A stretch of 29,723 bases of DNA from JBICIG01 sp043101605 (GTDB lineage Bacteria; Planctomycetota; Phycisphaerae; Phycisphaerales; UBA1924): the NCBI GenBank assembly GCA_043101605.1, contig JBICIG010000107.1, positions 1 through 29,723 on the forward strand, written 5' to 3'. Position numbers and translations under genes: made by a program. The notes under the pieces were generated by a model. That model did not search any database. It was not told the DNA's origin and saw nothing but the letters and a program-made list of their open reading frames with translations. Below, piece by piece: positions 7,293 through 14,057 of this stretch (the first letter of the stretch is position 1; every line of letters begins with the position of its first letter).

Positions 7293-7733
7293 ATGTTCAG
7301 TTCCTCCGCGTCGCTCACCGCGGGCCTCCTCGCCGCTGCGTCGCTGGCCGGCTGCGCCGCTCCCCGCGCCTCATCGCCCCCTGCCCGACTCGCCGCGGCC
7401 GACCTCCTCCGCGCGCCCCTCGCAGCCGACCTCGCGCCGGGGCTCGAGGTCATCATCGCCCGCGTCGAAGTCCCGCCGAACACCACCATCCCCTGGCATT
7501 CGCATCCCGGCGAGGAGTTCTTCTATATCGTCGAAGGGAGCGCCGACCTGCTGCTGCTCGACGGCTCGTCGCGCACCATCCACGCCGGCTCTCCCGGGCA
7601 GGTCCCCTTCCGAGCCGTCCACACCGCCCGCACCGGGTCGTCGGGCGCGCGCATCGTGGTCTTCCGCGTCCATCCCGCGGGTCAACCCGTCCGCCTCCCC
7701 CACGACGGCGCGACGCCCCACGACCGACCCTGA
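7293..7733 (+). CDS. Cupin-domain lipoprotein
   Basis: A 146-residue protein with a lipoprotein signal: a hydrophobic stretch at 8-20 ending in the lipobox LAGC (Cys21). A single cupin barrel follows. Cupin motif 1 is WHSHPGEEFFYIVEG with His69, His71 and Glu75, and motif 2 supplies His110 in FRAVHTA, so the usual three-His, one-Glu metal site appears complete. The mature protein should be lipid-anchored in the envelope. The ligand or reaction cannot be told from sequence; small cupins of this kind include binding proteins and dioxygenase-like enzymes. AGGAGA precedes the ATG, and the gap to the LuxR gene is 18 bases, pointing to one transcript and perhaps a sensing partner. Confidence 0.85.
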   Translation: MFSSSASLTAGLLAAASLAGCAAPRASSPPARLAAADLLRAPLAADLAPGLEVIIARVEVPPNTTIPWHSHPGEEFFYIVEGSADLLLLDGSSRTIHAGSPGQVPFRAVHTARTGSSGARIVVFRVHPAGQPVRLPHDGATPHDRP

Positions 7734-7815
7734 CCGGTGTACCTTCCGCTCCGCCGCTCGCCCCCGAGCGCGCCTGAGACCGGAAGCCGTCCACCCTGAT
7801 TCCACGGAGCGCCCC

Positions 7816-8187
7816 ATGCCCACGCCCCAGCAGGTCGTCGAACTGGTCACCCGGTTCGAGAACAACTTCAACACCGGCGACCTCGACGCCCTGATGAACG
7901 CGATGACCGAAGACACCGTCTTCGAGCACATCGCGCCCGAGGGCGCGAGCTTCGGCCGTCACGAGGGCCAGGACGCCGTCCGCGCCGTCTGGGCCTCGCT
8001 TCCCCAGCACTTCCCGGGCGCCCACTTCCAGGTCGATGACATCTTCGCGACCGAGGACCGCTGCACCTGCCGGTACACCATGTCCTTCAACGGGCCCGAC
8101 GGTTCGCGCGTCTCGGCACGGGGCGTGGATGTCTTCCGCATCCGCGACGGCCGCATCGCCGAGAAACTGACCTACATGACTCTCTGA
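7816..8187 (+). CDS. SnoaL-like / NTF2-fold protein
   Basis: A 123-residue single-domain protein of the nuclear-transport-factor-2 fold (SnoaL or ketosteroid-isomerase-like). It shows the typical opening helix VELVTRFENNFNTGDLDALM, then MTEDTVFEHIAPEGASFGRHEGQDAVRAVW, and a closing sheet with GVDVFRIRDGRIAEKLTY. Members include isomerases, cyclases and many uncharacterised proteins, so the substrate is unknown. ATG 7816 follows ACGGAGCG. It lies 82 bases after the cupin gene on the same strand, so it may be part of that unit, although the gap is large enough for its own promoter. Confidence 0.85.
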   Translation: MPTPQQVVELVTRFENNFNTGDLDALMNAMTEDTVFEHIAPEGASFGRHEGQDAVRAVWASLPQHFPGAHFQVDDIFATEDRCTCRYTMSFNGPDGSRVSARGVDVFRIRDGRIAEKLTYMTL

Positions 8188-8253
8188 GATGACCGTGTGA
8201 GCGAGCCCCGCGAGCGGCCCGCGTGCCCTCAACCCGCCGGCCCGGAAACGACG

Positions 8254-8281
8254 CACGCCCCGACCGACCGGCCGGGGCGTG
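8254..8281 (-). terminator. Hairpin downstream of tRNA-Ala
   Basis: CACGCCCCG (8254-8262) pairs with CGGGGCGTG (8273-8281) around a 10-base loop. On the - strand it begins 8 bases after the tRNA and is followed by CGTCGTTTCC. It lies between the converging SnoaL and tRNA genes and could terminate both. Confidence 0.5.
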
Positions 8282-8289
8282 TTCGCAAG

Positions 8290-8362
<73 letters not shown>

Positions 8363-8410
8363 AGATTGTTCTCGACACCGGCCCGTTCCCGCGCCGCCGC
8401 CTTCGCGTCG

Positions 8411-8439
8411 ATTGTTCGGTCCCCCCGGTCATCGGTCAA
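8411..8439 (-). promoter_or_regulatory. Candidate promoter of tRNA-Ala
   Basis: On the - strand TTGACC (8439-8434) and AACAAT (8416-8411) are separated by exactly 17 bases, about 49 bases before the mature tRNA 5' end. The spacing is ideal and the hexamers are fair. The remaining DNA up to 8659 shows only C-rich text with short CTCGCACGA-like direct repeats (8549-8582) and no gene I can support. Confidence 0.45.
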
Positions 8440-8659
8440 GGGCCCACCCCACTCGCCCCGCGGATCGTCCCCCGACGCCCTTCCCCCAGCGTCCCACGCG
8501 GGTTCTTGCCGGATATGACGGCTGGGCGAAGCCTGCCGATCCGCACGCCTCGCACGAATCGAACACCTCGCACGACTCGCACGCCCCCGAAGCCCCCAAC
8601 CCGCGCCAGCCCGCACCATCCCCCTCGCCCCAACCATCCACGCCGACGATACCACCGGT

Positions 8660-8974
8660 ATGGATGCGGCCTTCGACATCGGACAGCCCGGCTCCGAGCC
8701 CGTCACCCTCTGGTGGCTCGATCGGCTCGGCACGCTCCAGCAGGTCCGTCCCGTCGAAGGCACCCCCGAGCCCGGCACCTTCGAACACGCCGCCGCCGCC
8801 CGCGGCGCCCTCGCGGTCGGCAGGCTCGAGCACGCCCGCGGGCGGGGCTCGGTCCGCGTGCTCCCCGCCGGCGAAGCCGCCGCCCTCCCCCTGGGCAAAC
8901 TGCTCGACGCCTTGGACCGCCTCTTCCCCCAGACGCGGTGGTACATGTTCCACGCCGACGCTGCCGCCGCCTGA
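8660..8974 (+). CDS. Small hypothetical protein (104 aa)
   Basis: I do not recognise this family. The 104-residue frame has natural protein character: VTLWWLDRLGTLQQVRPVEG, a LARGE middle of Ala and Gly, LPLGKLLDALDRLFPQ, and RWYMFHADAAAA at the end. It looks like one small alpha/beta domain with no signal peptide or membrane segment. No good ribosome-binding site precedes ATG 8660. A longer antisense frame covers the same DNA but is low-complexity Gly and Glu, typical of a shadow. It stands alone between tRNA-Ala and the convergent glycosyltransferase. Confidence 0.55.
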   Translation: MDAAFDIGQPGSEPVTLWWLDRLGTLQQVRPVEGTPEPGTFEHAAAARGALAVGRLEHARGRGSVRVLPAGEAAALPLGKLLDALDRLFPQTRWYMFHADAAAA

Positions 8975-9016
8975 GCCAGACGCCAACCCCACACCCGCAT
9001 CGCACCCGCCGCGGAC

Positions 9017-10147
9017 TCAGCGCTCCCCCAGCGCCCGCGCCACCGCCTCGCGCACCCGCTCGACCGAAATCCGATCGATCGCGCACCGTTCGGGATGGTC
9101 GTTGGCCGACTCGGTCGGCTCCAGCGTCGGGTCGGCCAGCACCACCACCTCCGGCGCCCGCCCGGGCACGATCGTCCAGCGATGGTCCGTCGGCCCGAAC
9201 AGCGCCACCACCGGCACCCCCAGCGCCACCGCCAGGTGCCGCGGGCCGGTGTCGTTGGTCACCATCAGCCCCGCCCGCCGCACGATCCCCTTGAGCACGC
9301 CCAGGTGCACCCGCGCATCGAGCAGGGCCGTCGCGCCGCCTCCCTCGGCGACCGCGCGCACCAACGCCGCTTCATCCGGCGAGCCGCTGACCGCCACCGC
9401 CATCCCGCGGTCCTCGCGCAGATGCCGGGCGATCGCCGCGAACCGATCCGCCGGCCACCGCTTCTTCTCCTTGCTCCCCCCCGGAACGAGCATCGCAAAC
9501 GCGCCGCTCACCCCCAGGTCCTCCAGCACCGCCGCCGCCGCCGCGTCGTCTTCGTCGCGCACGCCCAGTTCAAGAACCGGATCCGGCGCCGGCTCAAGCC
9601 CCGCCGCGCGGCTCGCCTCGCCCGTCTGTTCGCTCGACGCCCCGAGCATCGCCCGCGCCAGCGCCAGGTAATAGTCCACCGCCGGCACGATCGCCCAATC
9701 GCCTGATTTCGTCCGCGCCGGGCGGATCGAATCGGTCAGCAGCAGCCCGCGCCCGTCGCGATCGTACCCGTGCCGCCGCGGGATCCCCGCGAGCCTTGCC
9801 GTCAGCGCCGTCGAGAACGAGTTGGTCAGCAGCAGCGCCGCCTCGTAGTGCCGGGGTCGCACCTTCGCCGCCGCCTTCTTCGGACCCATCATCCCCGACC
9901 GCGGCTCGACATGCACCTCGTCGAAGAACCCCGCCCCGTCGAGCACCCGGTCGATCCCGGGCCTCGTCAATGCCCCGATGAACGACCCGCGCAGCTCCCG
10001 GCGCAGCAGGCGCAGCGTCGGCGTTGCCATGACCGCGTCGCCCACCCAGTTCGGGCACACCACCAGCAGCTTCAGCGGTCGGATCGGACGCACGCGCAGC
10101 ACCCCGCTCGACCCGCGCTCCCTGCGCGAGCGACACGCACGCACCAT
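9017..10147 (-). CDS. Glycosyltransferase family 9, ADP-heptose:LPS heptosyltransferase (WaaF-like)
   Basis: A 376-residue GT9 protein. Members move heptose from ADP-heptose onto the lipopolysaccharide inner core at the cytoplasmic side of the inner membrane. The diagnostic N-terminal LLVVCPNWVGDAVMATPTLR fits the heptosyltransferase II type. The second Rossmann domain has MLVPGGSKEKKRWP and the nucleotide-sugar motif NDTGPRHLAVALGVPVVALFGPTDH. The start is unsure: ATG 10147 leaves a basic 18-residue leader, and an in-frame GTG near 10102 lies closer to the conserved start. It follows the GmhB-like gene by about 13 bases on the same strand, joining ADP-heptose synthesis and use. The exact acceptor is not known. 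Confidence 0.88.
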   Translation of the reverse strand: MVRACRSRRERGSSGVLRVRPIRPLKLLVVCPNWVGDAVMATPTLRLLRRELRGSFIGALTRPGIDRVLDGAGFFDEVHVEPRSGMMGPKKAAAKVRPRHYEAALLLTNSFSTALTARLAGIPRRHGYDRDGRGLLLTDSIRPARTKSGDWAIVPAVDYYLALARAMLGASSEQTGEASRAAGLEPAPDPVLELGVRDEDDAAAAAVLEDLGVSGAFAMLVPGGSKEKKRWPADRFAAIARHLREDRGMAVAVSGSPDEAALVRAVAEGGGATALLDARVHLGVLKGIVRRAGLMVTNDTGPRHLAVALGVPVVALFGPTDHRWTIVPGRAPEVVVLADPTLEPTESANDHPERCAIDRISVERVREAVARALGER

Positions 10148-10160
10148 ACCCGCGCCCGGA

Positions 10161-10994
10161 TCACGCGTCCCCGCCCGGCCACAGCGCCCCGTCCCGCGTC
10201 GCCCGTGCCCACGCGTTGGTGCTCCGCCGAAGCTCCGCCGCCACACCCAGCGCCACCGCCGTCCCCCCCTCGACCTCGATCTCGAACACGCCGTCCTCAA
10301 ACCGCGTCGCGGTCACGCGCACACCCGTGCGATCCCCCAGCGCCCGCGCCGCCGACGCCAGCGCCCGCCGAACCGCCTCGTCCTCGAGCGCCGATCCATT
10401 GATCGTGCGCAGCGTCGCCGTTGCCCGCGCCGCCCGCGGCTCGCTGCCGACGATCCGCAGCGCCGCCTCCAGCAGCGTCGGCCCGCCCTCGTCCCACACC
10501 AGGATCCGCCGATCCTCCGAGATCCCAGCCCGCCGACCCGCTTCCAGGTCGCGCTCGGCATCGCCCACCACCCAGCACCGCGACGGATCGAGCCCGTGCT
10601 CCTCGCACGCGGCCAGAATCATCCCCGGCTGCGGCTTCCGCCACGGATGCTCGCGGTTGTAGGGCTCGACCGTCCCCTCCGGGTGATACGGACAGAAATA
10701 CACCCCGTCGAGCAGGGGCGACCCGTCCTCGCCGACGAGCAACTCGCTCATCCGCTCGTTGGTCGCGCGCACTTGCTCGATGGTCCCCCCGCCGCGCGCC
10801 ACCACGCCCTGGTTGGAGATCACGATCAGCAGGTACCCCGCGTCGCGCAGCAGTCGGCACGCCTCGAGCGCGCCGTCGAGCAAGCGCACCCGCGACGGAT
10901 CGCACAGGTCGCCGCGTTTCAGCCCCGGCGCGGGCTCGAGCGATCGATTGGCGATCAGCGTGTCATCGCGATCAAGAAAGACGGCCCGGCGCAT
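10161..10994 (-). CDS. gmhB: GmhB-like HAD phosphatase with extra C-terminal domain
   Basis: The N-terminal ~180 residues match the HAD-IIIA phosphatase family of D-glycero-D-manno-heptose 1,7-bisphosphate 7-phosphatase, a step to ADP-heptose, and of histidinol-phosphatases. Motifs are FLDRDDT (nucleophile Asp), ISNQGVVARG (motif II Ser), WRKPQPGM (motif III Lys) and VVGDAERD (motif IV). The zinc loop is altered: CPYH keeps Cys and His, but the usual C-x-C before RKP is HPW, so two cysteines are gone. About 95 further residues (from EPRAARATATLRTING to the end) form an added region with alternating strands and helices that I do not recognise. ATG 10994 is used; GTG 11000 is also possible. The next gene is the heptosyltransferase. 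Confidence 0.83.
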   Translation of the reverse strand: MRRAVFLDRDDTLIANRSLEPAPGLKRGDLCDPSRVRLLDGALEACRLLRDAGYLLIVISNQGVVARGGGTIEQVRATNERMSELLVGEDGSPLLDGVYFCPYHPEGTVEPYNREHPWRKPQPGMILAACEEHGLDPSRCWVVGDAERDLEAGRRAGISEDRRILVWDEGGPTLLEAALRIVGSEPRAARATATLRTINGSALEDEAVRRALASAARALGDRTGVRVTATRFEDGVFEIEVEGGTAVALGVAAELRRSTNAWARATRDGALWPGGDA

Positions 10995-11014
10995 GCACAC
11001 AGACTACGCCCGCG

Positions 11015-11704
11015 TCAGTTCTCCGTCGCCACCGCGTCGTCCACGGTCTCGGCCCGCCCGAAACCGCACAGCCCGGCGTCGATCGCCATCCGCGCCAGCC
11101 CCACCCGGCTCCGCACCCGCAGCTTCTGCCCGATCGAAACACGGTGCCACTCCACCGTCTTGACGCTCCGACTCAAACGGTCGGCGATCTGCTGCGAGGT
11201 CAGCCCCTGCCCGATCAGCCCCAGGATCTCCAGTTCGCGGGGCGTCAACGCCGAAAGCTCGCCAAGCTCCGTCGTCTCCAGCCGAACCAGCGACTCCACA
11301 CAGGGCTCGTCGGGAGGCATCGAATCCCGAGACACCAGCAGCACCGCCGGACCACCCTCCACCGCCTGCGTCAGCGGCGTCGTCATTCCCATGCAGTGCT
11401 TGCCGCGGAACACACCCTCGAAATGGATTGTCCGCTGCTCGGCATGACACCGCTTGATAAGCGCCAGCATTTCGTCGGCCAAGCCGTCGGTCAGGAAGTC
11501 GCTCAGGCGCGCACCCATCATCGCGGTCGCATCGCCATGAGCGTAGCGATCGGCCATGTACGAGTTGACATATAGAAGTTGACCGTCGATCGAGACGACT
11601 GCAACCCGCACGCACAGCTCCTTGGTCACCAAGCCCCAAAGTTGAGCATCGCTCAACGGGATCTCGTGTGCGTGGTGCGAACCGTCCGACGACGAATCTT
11701 CCAT
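11015..11704 (-). CDS. PAS-like/LuxR transcriptional regulator
   Basis: A 229-residue regulator. Residues about 27-125 look like a PAS-type sensor (VRVAVVSIDGQLLYVNSYMA, GARLSDFLTDG, IHFEGVFRGKHCMGMTTPL). Residues 152-208 are a clear LuxR HTH (LTPRELEILGLIGQGLTSQQ, IADRLSRSVKTVEWHRVSIG). ATG 11704 is chosen because GAGGGG lies 9 bases upstream; the frame continues further 5' but without conserved sequence. The stop is only about 20 bases before the GmhB-like gene, so the regulator may be transcribed with heptose genes. A weak promoter (TTGACG at 11800-11795, CACGAT at 11777-11772) may lie in the divergent gap with pdxJ. The signal sensed is unknown. Confidence 0.88.
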   Translation of the reverse strand: MEDSSSDGSHHAHEIPLSDAQLWGLVTKELCVRVAVVSIDGQLLYVNSYMADRYAHGDATAMMGARLSDFLTDGLADEMLALIKRCHAEQRTIHFEGVFRGKHCMGMTTPLTQAVEGGPAVLLVSRDSMPPDEPCVESLVRLETTELGELSALTPRELEILGLIGQGLTSQQIADRLSRSVKTVEWHRVSIGQKLRVRSRVGLARMAIDAGLCGFGRAETVDDAVATEN

Positions 11705-11900
11705 ACCCCAACCCCTCAGACATCCCCCCCGGGACGCGATGCGGACCCCGCCAAACCGGCGGAAGCTCGCAATCGTGCCAGCTAAGCAACTCCCCGTCAA
11801 CCCGTTACAACCTTGGGCATCGGTTCTGCACACGCCTGTACGGTCTTTCCCCGGTCGTCACCGGCCACACCTAGCCACGCCTCCTCACCTACCATCCTCC

Positions 11901-12662
11901 GTGATCAAACTCGGCGTCAACATCGATCATGTCGCGACCATCCGCCAGGCGCGACGCGAACTCGAGCCCGACCCCGTCCGGGCCGCCCACGAAGCCGAAC
12001 TCGGCGGGGCCGACGGCATCACCGTCCACCTCCGCGAAGACCGCCGACACATCCAGGACCACGATGTCGAACGACTCCGCGGCATCGTCAGCGTCAAACT
12101 CGACCTCGAGATGGCCGCAACGGATGAAATGATCCGTATTGCTCGCCGCATCCGTCCCAACTCCGCCATGCTCGTCCCCGAGGGGCGCAAGGAAGTCACC
12201 ACCGAGGGTGGGCTCGATGTCCGCGCCGCCCAGCGCCACCTCACCGATGTCGTCGCCCAACTCCACGACGCCGGGCTCCTCGTCTCGGCGTTCATCGATC
12301 CAGACCCCGAGCAGGCCGCCGCCGCCCACGCCGCCGGCTTCGATGTCTGCGAGGTCCACACCGGGCCCTACGCCCGCGCGTTCTCAACGCACGGCGGCGA
12401 CTTCCGACGCCCCGAACTCAAAGCCGCCCACGAAGCCGTCGCCCGCACCGGCGCCCGCATCGTCGAACTCGGCATGCGCTTCAACGCCGGGCACGCCCTG
12501 AACTACCACAATGTCACCGCCATCGCCGCACTCCCGCACATCGAGGAGCTGCACATCGGGCACGCGATCGTCAGCCGATCGGTCTTCACCGGCCTGCGCG
12601 ACGCCGTCCGCGAGATGAAGCGACTCATGGTCCACGCCGCCACCGCGGCGCGTCACCACTGA
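11901..12662 (+). CDS. pdxJ: Pyridoxine 5'-phosphate synthase
   Basis: PdxJ condenses 1-deoxy-D-xylulose 5-phosphate with 3-amino-2-oxopropyl phosphate to pyridoxine 5'-phosphate in the DXP-dependent vitamin B6 route. The 253-residue product begins (M)IKLGVNIDHVATIRQARR, exactly where the family begins. It carries DGITVHLREDRRHIQDHD, VKLDLEMAATDEM, MLVPEGRKEVTTEGGLD, FIDPDPEQ and GMRFNAGHALNYHNV, the conserved TIM-barrel active-site segments. GTG 11901 is the start chosen from this alignment; an upstream open stretch has no family similarity. No clear Shine-Dalgarno sequence precedes it, so the message may have a very short leader. The M20 gene starts 10 bases after the stop. Confidence 0.96.
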   Translation: MIKLGVNIDHVATIRQARRELEPDPVRAAHEAELGGADGITVHLREDRRHIQDHDVERLRGIVSVKLDLEMAATDEMIRIARRIRPNSAMLVPEGRKEVTTEGGLDVRAAQRHLTDVVAQLHDAGLLVSAFIDPDPEQAAAAHAAGFDVCEVHTGPYARAFSTHGGDFRRPELKAAHEAVARTGARIVELGMRFNAGHALNYHNVTAIAALPHIEELHIGHAIVSRSVFTGLRDAVREMKRLMVHAATAARHH

Positions 12663-12672
12663 TCGGAGCCCC

Positions 12673-13902
12673 ATGACCATCCCGTCCATCCAGTCCACCC
12701 AGTCCGACCTCGCTGCGCGCGTGCGCGACGCCCTCGCACCGGTCGTCGCCCTCCGCCACGAACTCCACCAACGCCCCGAACTGAGCTACCAGGAAACCAA
12801 CACCGCCCGGCGCATCGTCGGCGAACTCGAAGCCCTCGGCATCGAGCACCGACCCGGCATGGCCGGCGGCACCGGCACCCTCGCCCACCTTCCCGCCACC
12901 CGTCCCGGCGCCCGCGGCTCGGTCGCCCTCCGCGCCGACATCGACGCCCTGCCCATCCACGAACGCACGGGCAAGCCCTACGCCTCCCAGTCCCCCGGCG
13001 TCATGCACGCCTGCGGGCACGACGGGCACACCGCCATCCTCCTCGGCGTTGCCCGCGTCCTCTCCCAACTCGAAGACCGCCCCAACCCCGTCACCCTCAT
13101 CTTCCAGCCGGCCGAGGAAGGCGGCGGCGGCGGGGAACGCATGTGCGACGAGGGCTGCCTCCGCGGCGAGGGCGCCGGCGGGCTCGGGCCACCCGTCCGA
13201 CGCATCTTCGGGCTCCACGGCTGGCCCGAACTCCCCCTCGGCGTCGTCTCCACCCGACCCGGTCCGCTGCTGGCCGCCACCGACGACTTCGTGGTCAACA
13301 TCCGCGGCGAGCAGGCCCACGCCGCCTATCCCCACCTCGGCCACGACCCCGTCCTCGCCGCCGCTCATGTCATCACCGCCCTCCAGTCCATCGCCTCCCG
13401 CTCGGTCGATCCCCTGGACTCCGTCGTCGTCACCGTCGCCGCGATCCACGGCGGCACGGCCAACAACATCATTCCCGACACCGTCCAGTTCCTCGGCACC
13501 ATCCGCACCCTCACCCCCGCCGCCCGCGCGCTCGCCAACGAACGCTTCAAGTCCGTCGCCGAGCACGCCGCCGCCAGCCTCGGCTGCCACGCCGAGGTCC
13601 ACCTCGAGCCGGGTTACCCCGTCACCAGCAACGACCCCGCGCTCGTCGAGGAGTTCTTCGCCGCCGCACGCACCGCGCTCGGCGAGGACCGCGTCCGCCT
13701 CGCCCCCGCCCCGGGCATGGGCGGCGAGGACTTCTCCTACTACGGGCAGCATGTCCCCGCCTGCTTCTTCCTCCTCGGGCTCAAGCCGGAGGGCGCCGAC
13801 TCCTACCCCCAACTCCACCAGCCCGACTTCGACTTCAACGACGATGCCATCCCCACCGGCATCGAGATGATGTGCCGACTCGCCCTCAAGCCGCTCGACT
13901 GA
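12673..13902 (+). CDS. M20-family amidohydrolase (hippurate hydrolase / N-acyl amino acid hydrolase type)
   Basis: A 409-residue M20D metallohydrolase that removes acyl groups from N-acyl amino acids or related amides. Conserved elements in order: LRHELHQRPELSYQE, ALRADIDALPI, MHACGHDGHTA with metal ligands Cys114, His116 and His119, FQPAEEGGGG with the catalytic and metal Glu pair, the dimerisation-domain segment GEQAHAAYPHLG, GGTANNIIPD, and MGGEDFSYY near the C-terminus. All expected ligands are present, so it should be active. There is no signal peptide, so it is cytoplasmic. GGAG precedes ATG 12673, and the 10-base gap to pdxJ suggests co-transcription, without an obvious metabolic link. 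The natural substrate cannot be read from sequence. Confidence 0.92.
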   Translation: MTIPSIQSTQSDLAARVRDALAPVVALRHELHQRPELSYQETNTARRIVGELEALGIEHRPGMAGGTGTLAHLPATRPGARGSVALRADIDALPIHERTGKPYASQSPGVMHACGHDGHTAILLGVARVLSQLEDRPNPVTLIFQPAEEGGGGGERMCDEGCLRGEGAGGLGPPVRRIFGLHGWPELPLGVVSTRPGPLLAATDDFVVNIRGEQAHAAYPHLGHDPVLAAAHVITALQSIASRSVDPLDSVVVTVAAIHGGTANNIIPDTVQFLGTIRTLTPAARALANERFKSVAEHAAASLGCHAEVHLEPGYPVTSNDPALVEEFFAAARTALGEDRVRLAPAPGMGGEDFSYYGQHVPACFFLLGLKPEGADSYPQLHQPDFDFNDDAIPTGIEMMCRLALKPLD

Positions 13903-13913
13903 GCCTCTTCCCC

Positions 13914-13968
13914 CTCCGTGCCTCCGTGGTGAACGCTTCACCCCACCGCTTCACCCCACCGCTTCACC
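13914..13968. repeat. Dispersed repeat (TTCACCACGGAG family) plus 13-bp tandem repeat
   Basis: On the - strand 13934-13914 reads GTTCACCACGGAG followed by GCACGGAG, matching 18941-18961 at 20 of 21 bases. Directly next to it, CGCTTCACCCCAC repeats with a 13-base period at 13934-13968 (about 2.7 copies). The site is in the convergent gap between the M20 gene and the coiled-coil gene. Confidence 0.7.
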
Positions 13969-14057
13969 AAGCGCGCTCGTGGCCCGATCCCGGTGCCGTG
14001 ATCTGAGCGCTGCGAAGGCCACGACGAAGGCCGCCTGCCGAATCCCGACGACCGCCC

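Noticed and set aside
8549..8582. CTCGCACGA-like direct repeats as a CRISPR or iteron array
   Set aside because: The units are short, irregular and without spacers of equal length. They look like low-complexity intergenic text.
13934..13968. 13-base tandem repeat as a regulatory array
   Set aside because: It has fewer than three copies in a convergent gap with no promoter to control. It is probably slippage next to a dispersed repeat.
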